From Herpetosiphon geysericola (lineage in GTDB: Bacteria > Chloroflexota > Chloroflexia > Chloroflexales > Herpetosiphonaceae): a DNA stretch of 64,000 nt. Of the stretch, positions 40,701 through 50,200 are shown one piece after another. The stretch is from positions 1 to 64,000 of the forward strand of contig NZ_LGKP01000017.1 in NCBI RefSeq assembly GCF_001306135.1. Direction: 5' to 3'. Under the pieces are notes generated by a model. It made no database searches. It was not told the DNA's origin and saw nothing but the letters and a program-made list of their open reading frames with translations. The translations under genes and the position numbers were made by a program. Within the stretch, counting starts at the first letter, position 1; the number at the start of each line of letters is the position of its first letter.

Positions 40701-41298
40701 CGGCATGGAACCAGAAACAATCAAACGCATCTTCGATCCCTTCTTTACAACTAAGCCGCTTGGCGAGGGCACTGGGCTGGGGTTATCGGTAGTTGATGGG
40801 ATTATGAAGAACCATGAGGGCGCCATTACGGTCTATAGTCAAATTAATAAAGGCTCAACCTTTCGGCTCTATTTTCCAACCACCAACGAACTGCCAACGC
40901 CGGAGCCACCAAAACGCCAGTTGCTTAGCGAAAGTGGCTCGGCCCAGATTGTCTATATTGATGATGATCAAGCATTGGTGAGCTTGGCCATTAAGATGCT
41001 GACCACCTTGGGCTATACGGTGCAAGGTTTTACCAATCCCCAACACGCCTTGGAGTATATACAGAACGACCCTAATGCCACCGATATTGTGATTAGCGAT
41101 GTTTCGATGCCCCATATGTCGGGCTTTGATTTGGCCCAACAATTGCAGGCGATTAAGCCCAATTTGCCGATTATTTTAACCTCGGGCTATGTGCGCCCAG
41201 AAGATTATGCACGTGCTCAAGCCTTAGGCATTCATTCGTTAATTTTGAAGCCGCACACCTATGAAGATTTAGGCTATACCTTGGCTCAAATCGTCTAG
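37723..41298 (+). CDS. Multi-PAS hybrid histidine kinase with receiver
   Basis: 1191 residues, no membrane segment. Six PAS-type domains in tandem begin near 25, 190, 310, 435, 580 and 695 (for example MIITRLQDGIILDINQSF, GIVLSDLEGNLFHWNRTALA, DAIISTDSNYTIKSWNRAAE). The dimerisation helix has the phosphoacceptor His near 834 in GGIAHDFNNIL. The ATPase has MNLATNAAHA, DNGCGMEPETI and GEGTGLGLSVV. The C-terminal receiver has Asp1126 in IVISDVSMPHMSGFD. It is a soluble sensor of redox, ligands or light-like cues through the PAS set; the output partner is not adjacent. ATG preceded by TGAGGATGG. Confidence 0.93.
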   Translation: MPDIEDSSQQTNLPAWMRNGGIAGASLQQIAWSEHALGPIEQWPSALQTALSMVLSAAIPMALIWSATQTMFYNDQYLNVLGSDNSQTLSQAKLETNFLSHPALQHAIQQASAGQSSNLKAVTINQTLTVDLAFSPIYAEHSSIVGVLVSITHSSNQPQKSVASQTSTASFLHLIAQSTPSLQPNKQFQSEHEQLGALIGYVDRQGYYRFNNQAYQQWFQRPLQHITGATLSEVWGEAAYQQFYDHIHQALLGQTVRFETVIELAHDQIYSVAIEYQPDLNAAGEVQGFFSFINDLSSNKKLAVAVQESQQRFNAIFETSSSPMIITRLQDGIILDINQSFIRLLGYQYEQLINQPIQELNIFVNLHDRTTMVRLLKKQSYVSDYELEIRSKANQTIFVICSMTLLVLDNHLCSFTVIHNINNRKIFERKLQESEERLKIVIENLNEGIVLSDLEGNLFHWNRTALAMHGFASMQECRERLPDFHDFYEISTLDDRILAIEEWPMARLIRGERLELTELKIRRINTPIVWERIFCYGGATVIDSNGHTVAFLTITDITKRKRVEQKLQYQANLLAHVSDAIISTDSNYTIKSWNRAAEEIYGWPAQEAIGQRLGHLIPTEYIYNDSHNQASARLIEQSFWQGEVYQYTRNGQKLHILSSVSLIKNIQGHIQGTVGINRDITAYKQATQALQESELRFRTLTESLPQLIWTCTIAGACDYLSQQWVHYTGIPEAEQLGLAWVKQIHPDDQARILNEWNNALNQRQKFQSEYRIRRYDNTYRWFDTQAVPFFNQQNEIIKWFGASNDIDDRKRAEDAQLRSQKMEALGTLAGGIAHDFNNILLAITGNTQLAMLDLDPQHPVQNNLREIEQAGERATDLVRQILTFSRQQEVKREVVLLPAIVEQAVKLLRATLPAMLEIQVNVVGQIPATAADPTQIFQIIMNLATNAAHAIGNNHGLIEIRLDLIHLTAELLRALPNLQPGHYVRLSVSDNGCGMEPETIKRIFDPFFTTKPLGEGTGLGLSVVDGIMKNHEGAITVYSQINKGSTFRLYFPTTNELPTPEPPKRQLLSESGSAQIVYIDDDQALVSLAIKMLTTLGYTVQGFTNPQHALEYIQNDPNATDIVISDVSMPHMSGFDLAQQLQAIKPNLPIILTSGYVRPEDYARAQALGIHSLILKPHTYEDLGYTLAQIV

Positions 41299-41526
41299 CC
41301 AAGGCGGCTGAAATTTTTTAACGGTTCTTTACCCTTAACTCATCTGCTACTCATCCAAGTAGCATAATATCATTCTCGGAAACCACGCTCGGTACAAGGA
41401 AACTGCATCAACAATCGTGACGATGACGAGACCTTGGAAGGAGATAACTTCATCACCTTCAACCATCGACCGACAAAACCCCTCCTGTGATGGGGTCACA
41501 CATCGCAGAACGATTCAAAAATCCTC

Positions 41527-41564
41527 ATTCGCCGCTATCCCCCCCTATGGATAGCGGCGAATAT
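41527..41564 (-). terminator. Terminator after aldehyde dehydrogenase gene
   Basis: ATTCGCCGCTATCC pairs with GGATAGCGGCGAAT around a short C-rich loop, and on the minus strand GAGGATTTTTG follows. The rest of 41299-41526 shows nothing I can name. Confidence 0.75.
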
Positions 41565-41567
41565 CGT

Positions 41568-42986
41568 TTAGCGCTTGTTGAGCATGCGCCGCGACCATGC
41601 CACCAAGCGCTTGGCAGCTCCCCGATAGGGCGGTTGAAACAGATTAACCATATTCAGGCCGCCTTGTTGAAAGACCGCTCGTTCATGCGAAAAGGTTTTA
41701 AAGCTATAAAAGCCATAATAGTTACCCAAGCCACTTTGGCCAACGCCGCCAAATGGCAAATACGGATTGGCCAGATTGAGCAAAACGCCATTAATCACGC
41801 TGCTGCCAGCTGGAATTTCGCGCAACAGCCAATTGGTAATTGCTTGATTTTCGCTGAAAATAGCCATTGTTAGCGGCTTGCCACTGGCACGGGTGGCCAT
41901 AATTACTTCATCAATCTGGTCGTAGACCAAAATTGGCAAAATTGGCCCAAAAATTTCTTCTTGCATAATTGCCATGCCAGGCTTAACATTGGTCAAAACG
42001 GTTGGCGCAAAACGCGCTGGATGATCGGTTGATTGACCACCTAAGGCTACTAATGCCCCTTGGGCAACCGAGTTATTGAGCAAGCCGCGCAAGCGAGCTG
42101 TGGCATTGGCATCGATAACATTCGCCAAATCAGGCGATTGCAAACGGGTATAATCGCCTTTGCCATAATTACGCTCAATTTGTTTGATAATTAATTGAGT
42201 TAACGCTTGGGCCTGCTCACGCTGCACCCAAACATGATCAGGTGCAACACAGGTTTGGCCTGCATTGACAAACTTGCCCCAAACAATCAATTGGGCCGCC
42301 CGTTTCAAATCTGCCGAACGATCAACAATTGCTGGCGATTTGCCACCGAGCTCCAAGGTAACCGAGCTAAAATGTTCAGCAGCGCGTTGCATCACGTATT
42401 GGCCAATGCGTGGGCTGCCAGTAAAGAAAATATGCTCAAATGGTAAATCGAGCAAGGCTTCGGCTGTATCAATATCGCCCACAACCGTGGTTACATGCTC
42501 AGCCTTGAAGGCGGCGGCGATAATATTGGCAATCACTTGAGCGGTATGCGGTGTGCGCTCTGATGGCCGCACAATTGCACAATTGCCAGCGGCAACTGCC
42601 CCAACCAAGGGAGCCAAGGCCAGCGAAAGCGGATAATTCCAAGGAGCCAAAATCAGCACCACGCCGCGCGGCTCGTATTGAATCCAGCTTTTGCTACCAG
42701 CAAGCATAGTGGGCGTTTTGACCCGTTTGGGCTGCATCCAGCCTTCGAGGCGTTTGATTGCAAAATTAATTTGCTCGATTACCTGTTGAATTTCGGTGGC
42801 TTCGGTTTCGGCCACAGGTTTCGCAAAATCAGCCTGCAAGGCTGCATAAATATCGGGGCGGGCTTGTTCGATTGCCCGTTTAAATTGCTGTAAATAGCCA
42901 AGCCGCTCGGCTGCTCGGCTGGCAGCGATGCGTCCGCGATTGGCCTGCAAGGCCGCAAATTGGCCATGAATTTGCATGAGGTTCAT
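41568..42986 (-). CDS. Aldehyde dehydrogenase, class 3 / fatty-aldehyde type
   Basis: 472 residues starting MNLMQIHGQFAALQANRGRI, with GGAGGAATCA upstream; an earlier frame start at 43172 runs through a repeat and is rejected. Catalytic Cys near 246 in NAGQTCVAPD, general base Glu near 212 in LELGGKSP, NAD motif FTGSPRIGQYV, and the class 3 pattern LILAPWNYPLSLALAPLVGA. The C-terminus is amphipathic (NLFQPPYRGAAKRLVAW...), as in membrane-touching fatty aldehyde dehydrogenases. It oxidises medium or long aldehydes to acids with NAD(P). Possible functional partner of the P450 fusion 4 kb away, though on the other strand. Confidence 0.9.
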   Translation of the reverse strand: MNLMQIHGQFAALQANRGRIAASRAAERLGYLQQFKRAIEQARPDIYAALQADFAKPVAETEATEIQQVIEQINFAIKRLEGWMQPKRVKTPTMLAGSKSWIQYEPRGVVLILAPWNYPLSLALAPLVGAVAAGNCAIVRPSERTPHTAQVIANIIAAAFKAEHVTTVVGDIDTAEALLDLPFEHIFFTGSPRIGQYVMQRAAEHFSSVTLELGGKSPAIVDRSADLKRAAQLIVWGKFVNAGQTCVAPDHVWVQREQAQALTQLIIKQIERNYGKGDYTRLQSPDLANVIDANATARLRGLLNNSVAQGALVALGGQSTDHPARFAPTVLTNVKPGMAIMQEEIFGPILPILVYDQIDEVIMATRASGKPLTMAIFSENQAITNWLLREIPAGSSVINGVLLNLANPYLPFGGVGQSGLGNYYGFYSFKTFSHERAVFQQGGLNMVNLFQPPYRGAAKRLVAWSRRMLNKR

Positions 42987-43060
42987 TGATTCCTCCAACA
43001 CACCATATCGCAAGCTATTATACGCCAGCTTGGCGGCAACATATAGAAACTTGCTAAAAC

Positions 43061-43160
43061 CACAAACGGCCCAGTCGGGCCGCTTGCAGGAGAGAAGAGT
43101 GTAGAGGAGGAAGAATTTGATCGTAGTATCAGGCTTGAAGCTTACGATCCACCTAACGAG
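43061..43160 (-). repeat. Terminator-bearing dispersed repeat, copy B
   Basis: On the minus strand: CTCGTTAGGTGGATCGTAAG ... GATCAAATTCTTCCTCCTC ... CTTCTCTCCTGCAAGCGG then hairpin GCAAGCGGCCC/GGGCCGTTTGT. Same order as copy A at 26726, which lies on the plus strand, with base changes and small indels. Confidence 0.7.
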
Positions 43161-43339
43161 CCAAACCGCCACAATTCCTATTTCAATCTAGTCCAAAGGA
43201 TGAAGTCCGAAGCCAAAATCAGAAGCCAAACGCGATAAGAGGCCAGGGGCTAGGGATTAGGGTTCGGGGCTCGGTCGTTGGGGGCTGGTGCCGAGCGATC
43301 AGAAAATAATGGATACATGTGTGGAAGCTGTGGCTAAGC

Positions 43340-43735
43340 AACCTTCGCGATCTTCGCGATCTTCGCGGTTTCCATCCTTCGTAGCCCTTCGTGTCCTTCG
43401 TGGAGCAAATTTTTAACGCAGCGGCGCAGAGTTACGAAATTATGAAGGATAAGGGATGAAGGATGAAGGGCTATTGGGGAAATTAATAATCTGAGCCAAT
43501 CTGTGCAATCTGTGGCTAAAAATACGTATTCGGGCAATTCGTGACTAAGAAACTTTTCTTTAACGCAGAGGCGCAGAGAATTAATGGCTATGGGCTATAG
43601 GCTTTGGGCTAGCGGAATCATAATCCTAAAAATCTAGGCCAATCTGTGGTCAAAAAACTTAACCTTCGTGTTTCTTCGCGATCTTCGCGGTTTCCATCCT
43701 TCGTTGCCCTTCGCGTCCTTCGTGGATCAATGAGG
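43340..43735. repeat. TTCGTG/TTCGCG mosaic repeat, island 1
   Basis: Words of 15-20 bases recur in varied order: TTCGCGATCTTCGCGGTTTC, CATCCTTCGT.GCCCTTCG, GTCCTTCGTGGA, AACGCAGAGGCGCAGAG, and CCAATCTGTG.CAATCTGTGG. Adjacent copies differ by single bases. Confidence 0.8.
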
Positions 43736-43745
43736 ACAGATTTTA

Positions 43746-44348
43746 ATGCATTCAATCAATCCTGAGTTTTTAGCAGCATATCGTGAATCAGTTCAGCGCC
43801 AAGTTGAGTTAATCAATCTATTAGCGGCTTCATGGGATATGCAGCCAAATGAGGTGTACTATAACTGGCGCTCACAGCATGCTCAAGCGGGCATGATTGT
43901 AGACACTGCATGGCGCTATTTTTTTCATGGCCTAGAATGCGATATTAGCAATCAAGAAGATGGGCGCTTTGTGCGGATTGAGTTTGGGCCTGGTGGCCGC
44001 GCCGATTGCATTTCGAGCTTTAGCGTGCTGCAATTTATTATGACAAGCAAAGCACCATGGGGCTATTATCCCGAATTACAGGCCCAACTTGCATACAAAC
44101 CAGCGCCATTTGATGAACTCTCTGGCGATTACCACGCGATCCATGCTTTAATCGAACCACTCTATACAGCTAAACTGATTGAATTGGCCGATCCTACTTT
44201 ACAGCCGATTTTAGAACAAGCACTGGTTTTTACGCCCGAAGGCAGCCAGCGCTACGAGCTGCCAGCACCTGATGGCAACCCTAATACCCATGGTTTTTGG
44301 GATATGATGGTTTGCCACCGCATGGTCTTGAAGCAAGATAAGCAATGA
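43746..44348 (+). CDS. Hypothetical protein, possibly DUF6896-like
   Basis: 200 residues starting MHSINPEFLAAYRESVQRQV. A helical start leads to WRYFFHGLECDISNQEDGRF, VRIEFGPGGRADCISSFSVL and QFIMTS. The words HGLxCxI and FGPxGRxDxIS recall the immunity-like DUF6896 family, but I am not sure of the match. No signal peptide or membrane segment. It sits between two repeat islands with no neighbour within 400 bases, a setting seen for solitary immunity genes. Function unknown. Confidence 0.55.
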   Translation: MHSINPEFLAAYRESVQRQVELINLLAASWDMQPNEVYYNWRSQHAQAGMIVDTAWRYFFHGLECDISNQEDGRFVRIEFGPGGRADCISSFSVLQFIMTSKAPWGYYPELQAQLAYKPAPFDELSGDYHAIHALIEPLYTAKLIELADPTLQPILEQALVFTPEGSQRYELPAPDGNPNTHGFWDMMVCHRMVLKQDKQ

Positions 44349-44777
44349 GCACAAAAGGCAAAAGGCAGAAATCAAAAGTCAAAAATCAAAAGCCGCATCC
44401 TAATCAGCTATGGCAAAAAGCTTCGTGGATCAATTCTTTAACGCAGCGGCACAGAGAAATAATGGCTCTTGGCTCTTGGCTCTTGGCTCTTGGCTGGCGA
44501 GAACCTAATCCTCAACATCTGTGCCAATCTGTGGCTAAAAATACTTATTCGTGTCATTCGAGCAATTCGTGGCAAAAAAAGCTCATTGTTAACGCAACGG
44601 CGCAGAGGAATAATGGCTTTGGGCTGGCGAGAACATAATCCTAAAAATCTGTGTCAATCTGTGATCAAAAAAACTTAACCTTCGCGATCTTCGCGGTTTC
44701 CATCCTTCGTGGCCCTTCGTGTCCTTCGTGGATCAAAAAAGGGATCAGTGATTACCACTGATCCCCCTTACCATTGC
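44349..44777. repeat. TTCGTG/TTCGCG mosaic repeat, island 2
   Basis: About 430 bp without a gene. It has the same repeat words as island 1 (GCTTCGTGGATCAATTC, AACGCAGCGGCACAGAG, TGTGCCAATCTGTGGCTAAA, TTCGCGATCTTCGCGGTTTC) and a tandem array of GGCTCTT, four or more units, at about 44464-44494. Two near-copies of a unit of about 130 bp can be traced. Confidence 0.8.
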
Positions 44778-47027
44778 CTAGCCCTGATTGACCTTGGCAA
44801 CAAGTTCATCAACTTGGCTGGCCTCGAAGAAGCCAAAATTAACGAACTTGGCCAAAGGAATTGGCTCGAAGATCGCGCGGGTGCTGGCGCTTTGGCCTTC
44901 GATAAAGGCACCAGCGCTTGCTTGCAACAGCTCAGCCCCAATCGGATCGTCCAAGAATTCCTTGATTGAACTCATGCGGGTCAGCACTTTGCGGGCCGAA
45001 CGAGGATCTTCATTGACGGTCAGATCGGCGACCAACGGCAGATCGTCGCTACAGCCACCAGCTAAAATTGTGTACTCGCCGCCTTCCATGCGCCACGCTG
45101 CTCGTTGCTGGTCGTACACGCTGAAATCGCGCGCAGCAAGGCGTAGTTCGACGGTTTTGGTTTCGCCAGCAGCCAACTCAACTTTGGCAAAGGCTCGCAG
45201 TTCTTTAACTGGGCGCAAATAACTGGATTTGTTTGGCTTGACATAGACCTGCACCACTTCTTTGCCTGCGCGGTCGCCGGTGTTGGTCAGGGTTACGCTC
45301 ACCGTTAAGGGCGTAGTTTCATCAATGCTGCTGGCACTCAGTACAAGCTGATCGTAGCGGAACGTGGTGTAGGATAAGCCATAGCCAAAGGGGAATAGCG
45401 GCTTGACTTTGCGCACATCGTAATAGCGATAGCCAATAAACAGGCCTTCGCCGTAGCGTACAACCCCAGCCTCGCCTGGGTAATTCAGGTAGGCTGGGGT
45501 ATCAACCAGATCGTAGGGGAAGGTTTCGGCCAATTTGCCACTTGGATTGACCGCGCCAGACAACACATCAACTAAGGCGCTGCCTACAGCCTGCCCCGCC
45601 AAGCCAGCTTCAAGCACCGCCCGCACTTGGCCAAGCCATGGAATGCTGACCGCCGAGCCGTTGATCAAAATCGCCACCGTATGTGGCTGAACCGCAGCTA
45701 CCGCTTCGAGCACTTGATTATGGCCAGCTGGCATGTTGATGTGAGTACGATCAGCGCCTTCAGTTTCGTAGGCATCGGGCAAGCCCACCAAAACCAAGCT
45801 CACACTTGCATCTTTGGCAGTAGCCAAGGCTTCATTTAATAATGCTTCGTTGGTATTGCCGTCGTGATCGTAGCCAGCCGCAAAGGTCACTTCAACGGCG
45901 TGTTCGGTCAGCCATGCTTGCAAGGCTTCAAGCGGTGTATCAACCTGAGTTGCATTAATTTCCGAGCTGCCAGCGCCCTGGTAGCGTGGTTTTTGGGCGA
46001 AATTACCAATCACTGCCACGCGGCTGCCAGCAACTGGCAGCAACGGCAAAATCCCATCATTCTTGAGCAGCACCATCGATTCGCTGGCAGCGCGCCGCGC
46101 CAAGGCATGATGCGCTGCCCGATCGTAGCTTGCTGCTGGTTGGCGTTGTTCTAGCCCACGCAAAATAATTTTGAGCATGCGGCGGGCAGCTTTATCGATT
46201 ACCGCCTCTGAAAGCGTTTCCTTGCGCACCAAATCGGCCAACAATTCAACATGATTCAAGGCTGGGCCGGGCATTTCCAAATCAAGGCCAGCGCTTAATG
46301 CAGCAGCTTTATCGTTAACCGCGCCCCAATCGGAAACTACAATTCCTTCAAAACCCCATTCATCGCGCAGAATTTCAGTCAGCAGTTGGCGATGTTCGGT
46401 TGCGTAGGTGCCATTGATTTTATTGTAGGCCGCCATAATTGTCCAAGGCTGGGCACGCTTAACGACTTGCTCGAAAGCCAGCAAATACAACTCGCGCAAC
46501 GTGCGTTGATCAACCTCGGCGCTAATGGTCATGCGCTCGAATTCTTGGTTGTTGCAGGCAAAATGTTTGAGTGATGTGCCAACGCCATGCTCTTGCACTT
46601 CTTGCACAAACGCCACACCCAATTCGCCAGCCAACACCGGATCTTCGGAATAATATTCGAAGTTGCGGCCACCAAGCGGCGTGCGTTTGAGGTTGATGCC
46701 AGGCCCAAGCACAATTTGGACGTTGTTGGCCAAGCATTCTTGGGCAATCGCTGCACCAATCGCGCGCGCCAGCTCAACATCCCAGGTTGAGGCTACAGCG
46801 GCGGCGGTAGGAAAACATGTGGCAGGAATTGCATCGACAATGCCAATTGAGGAATTTTCTGGGGGTTTGCGCAAGCCATGCGGGCCGTCGTTCATGTTAA
46901 TCGAGCCAAGCCCCAAGCGTTCGACGGGGTGCGTGCTCCACATATCTTGGCCAATGGTCAGCGAAATTTTTTCTTCCAACGTCATTTGAGTCAACAAGTC
47001 GTTGATTTGTTGATCGCTCGCGGTCAT
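44778..47027 (-). CDS. GH3 beta-glucosidase
   Basis: 749 residues. The N-terminal TIM barrel has INMNDGPHGLRKP, GPGINLKRTPLGGRNFEYYS, SLKHFACNNQEFERM and the nucleophile Asp near 233 in VVSDWGAVND. The second domain begins near LLKNDGILPLLP and has VGLPDAYETEGADRTHIN. A fibronectin-type III-like C-terminal domain is at about 600-700 (KEVVQVYVKPNKSSYLRPVK). No signal peptide, so it acts inside the cell, cutting glucose from beta-linked oligosaccharides such as those released by the GH16 and GH81 enzymes. Monocistronic; its 3' end lies next to repeat island 2. Confidence 0.93.
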   Translation of the reverse strand: MTASDQQINDLLTQMTLEEKISLTIGQDMWSTHPVERLGLGSINMNDGPHGLRKPPENSSIGIVDAIPATCFPTAAAVASTWDVELARAIGAAIAQECLANNVQIVLGPGINLKRTPLGGRNFEYYSEDPVLAGELGVAFVQEVQEHGVGTSLKHFACNNQEFERMTISAEVDQRTLRELYLLAFEQVVKRAQPWTIMAAYNKINGTYATEHRQLLTEILRDEWGFEGIVVSDWGAVNDKAAALSAGLDLEMPGPALNHVELLADLVRKETLSEAVIDKAARRMLKIILRGLEQRQPAASYDRAAHHALARRAASESMVLLKNDGILPLLPVAGSRVAVIGNFAQKPRYQGAGSSEINATQVDTPLEALQAWLTEHAVEVTFAAGYDHDGNTNEALLNEALATAKDASVSLVLVGLPDAYETEGADRTHINMPAGHNQVLEAVAAVQPHTVAILINGSAVSIPWLGQVRAVLEAGLAGQAVGSALVDVLSGAVNPSGKLAETFPYDLVDTPAYLNYPGEAGVVRYGEGLFIGYRYYDVRKVKPLFPFGYGLSYTTFRYDQLVLSASSIDETTPLTVSVTLTNTGDRAGKEVVQVYVKPNKSSYLRPVKELRAFAKVELAAGETKTVELRLAARDFSVYDQQRAAWRMEGGEYTILAGGCSDDLPLVADLTVNEDPRSARKVLTRMSSIKEFLDDPIGAELLQASAGAFIEGQSASTRAIFEPIPLAKFVNFGFFEASQVDELVAKVNQG

Positions 47028-47208
47028 GAATTCGACCTTTCCTTGCTACAAAATGCAGCATCTACGAGAACCAGTGCAACAGCGCAGCATGGACGGGCAT
47101 TGGATACCCATCCATGAGCCAACGCCCCGTTGCGTCGCATTCCTAATTCACTTGATCAGAAAGGCTATCACACCTGTTCTCAAACTATCGATCGTAAGCC
47201 AATAATTG

Positions 47209-50200
47209 CTAAATAATAAAGCTTGAGCTTGGTTCTTGCAGCGTCGCTTGAACCAATGGAAGCCCCAAAAAGCGCTCGCGCAATTCATCGCGCAGAATGT
47301 TGCCTGAAATATGCTGAATCAAGCGTTGAGCATGTTGGCGTTCGCTTACTGCCAACGTAAATTGGCCTTGTGCTTCGAGCCATTCAGCGCGCCACGCCCG
47401 AAAACGCCACAGATCATGAATATCACCAGCTGGCTGTTCGTTGATCAAGACCTCGCTAAATTCGATCGCTTCAGCCAATTTGCCTTGGGCCGCAGCCAAA
47501 CGGGCGCGATAGTTGGAAACCAACGAGCCACCAAACCACAACGCCGAAAGTTGCTCGACAATTTCGGCAACTAAGCGCTCTGCATGGCCATAGTCGCCAA
47601 GTTTCAGGCACAATTCAATATGAATAACCCGCAACATGACCCCAGCCACAACTTGTTGCTCGCCAAGTTCAAAGCTCAAAATATGCCGAATCGTTTCGCT
47701 CAGCTCTGCTGGATCTTGGCTAGTTTGCTCGATCGTTATCAGCAAGCGCATGGCAATGAACAATTGGCGCAATGCAATTAACGCTTCATCGTTAACTTGT
47801 TCAATGTATGCTTCGCCAGCTTCCAGCACATCCAGCGCCGCTTGATAATCGCCGAGCATGCGATAGAGCCGAATGAGCTCAGTGCGCCCATACATATTCA
47901 GCATAATCGGCCCTGAAAGGCTCGATTGCTCGATTGACGATTGAAACATATGCAAGGCTTGTTGAATATCGCCAGTTTCAAGCGCAATGCCACCGAGCAC
48001 CGAGCGCGAAAAGCCCAAATTCCAGGCGTTGCCAATCATCAAGGCCAACCGCTCAGCCTCGCGGGCATAGCGCACAGCTTGATCCAAATCGCGGCGCGAA
48101 TAGTAGAAATCGGCCATCCCCGAAAGGCTATCAGCCAACATTGGCAGGTTATTCAACGAGCGCCAAAGTTCAATCGCCTCGCGCAACATGCGTTCAGCCA
48201 ATTCTGGCTGGCCATTGTTGATTGCAACGCGGTGGAAATCGTTGAGACAATAGGCTTGCAGCTCGCGCATGCCCAACTCGCGGGCCAAACTCAGGGCTTT
48301 TTCACCCCACGGCTCGGCAGCAGTAAAGCGGCTAAGGTGGCCTTCGATCAAGGCCAAAAGCCAATAACAACGGGCCTCCGATTGGCGATCGCCTTGTTGG
48401 GTGGCCAGTTCTAGGGCGCGCGTGGTTTCGCTGCGGCTACGATCAAGGTCGCGATGGTGGCTTGGCAGCATCAACAAACGTGCATGCTCAATCAAGACAA
48501 TAATCAACGATTCGGTATCATGTTCGCTCTCGCAGCGCTCAAGCACATGCTGGTATAAATCGAGCGCTTGCTTGGTTTCGCCAATTAACTCGGTAGCACG
48601 CGCATAATTCAAATACAAGCCGCGCACCACGCTCAAGGGCAAATCGTAATGATGGCTCAAATCGTGGGCGCGTTCGTAATGGCGAATTGCCTCGCGCAAG
48701 GCATATTGGCGATAGGCCACGTCGCCAGCAAGCAAGGCATATTCAAAGGCCTTGGGATGCTCTGCATGCATAAAGTGGTTGGCCAAGGCCGCTGCCAATT
48801 CCTCGCGCCGTGAGGGATACAACGCTTCTAAGGTTTCGCCAACCACGCCATGCAAACGCCGCCGCTCGGTTTGCAAGGTCGTACTATACACCACTTCATG
48901 GACCAAAGCATGGCGAAAACGCAAATAGCCATTGGGATTCGTGCGATCACGCCGTAATAACTCGCGATCGACCAACAAATCGATTGAATTGGTCATTTTT
49001 TCGGCGGTTGAGCCAAGCACCTCGGCCACCACGCGAATCGCAAAGCGCCGCCCAATCACCGCAGCAATGTGTAATAGCTGGCGCAACTCGCTGGGCAAAC
49101 GATCGATTCGCGCCGCCAACAAGCCATGCACGCTATCAGGCAATTCAATGTGATTAATTGCTTCCAGCGCCACCCAACTATTACCATCGTGCATAATCGC
49201 TTCGCGATCAATTAATGTGCGAATCACTTCCTCAACAAAGAAGGGGTTGCCATCGGCTTTGTTGAGAATCGCCGTGCGCAAATGCTCGGGCAAGCCATCA
49301 AAATGCAGCAAATTGGCGATTAGTTCGCGGCCATTGGCCAACGACAAGGGCGCTAAATTCAATTCGAGGCCACTTAAATCGCGCGCTGATTCGACCAAGC
49401 GCCAGCCCACCACTTCGCGATCAGGCCGTGAGGTGGCCAAAATTACGAGCGGAATGTCGTTGTGCAATTGTAAAAGGTTTTGCAGCACATCAACCGAAGC
49501 CTCGTCAGCCCAGTGAATATCCTCAATCGACCAAATGACGGGCGTATGTTGGCCTTGGGCCAGCACCAAACGCCGCACAGCGCTGATATACAAGGCTTGC
49601 AACGCTTGCGGGCTGAGTTCATCGAAGCGGCGCGAAGCTGGCAGCAACAACAAATGGCTCAGCGCTGGAATCACCTGATCAGCTTGATCTAACAACAGTG
49701 CCGTGGCGATTTGATGCAAGGCCGCTGCCATATCATCTTCACCATCGTTGATTGAAACGCCAATTAATGAGCGGACCAAATCGCGCAGCAAGGCGTAGGC
49801 ACTTTCTTGAGTGTAGGAGAGGCAGCGGGCCTCGTACCAAACAACTTGGGGCAATTGCTCAAAACTTTGATTACGCCATTCGGTCAAGAGCCGACTTTTG
49901 CCAATTCCTGCTTCGCCAACCGCCATCACCACCCGTCCGCGCTGTTTGCTGAGATCAGCGGTGACTGCCAACAAACTTTCGAGTTCGCCATGGCGGCCAA
50001 CCATTGGGCTTTGCAGGCCTTTGATGCCACGGCCAGATGAGGGTCGCGGATTAAGGCCACGCAACTTGAAGACCGCCACATGTTCAGAGCGCCCTTTGAT
50101 AGCTTTTTCGCCGAGGGCTGCATAATCAAAGACATGGGCAGTCATGCGTTGGGTTTCTGGGCCAACCAAAATCTCAGCATTGCTAGCCAAATCTTGCAAG

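Larger units (their letters stand above)
42987..43745. other. Repeat island
   Basis: About 760 bp without a gene. It holds the 100-bp repeat copy B (43061-43160), GGGGCTAGGGATTAGGG-type repeats (43240-43300), and a long mosaic of TTCGCGATCTTCGCGG, CCCTTCGTGTCCTTCGTGG, AACGCAGAGGCGCAGAG and CAATCTGTGGCTAAAAA words from 43340 to 43735. Confidence 0.85.

Noticed and set aside
41568-43172. Longer aldehyde dehydrogenase start at 43172
   Set aside because: The extra 62 residues run through repeat copy B and lack family similarity; ATG 42986 has a good ribosome site.
44345-44678. Two short frames after the hypothetical gene
   Set aside because: Encoded wholly by repeat words (LCQSVAKN and similar); repeat translation, not a gene.
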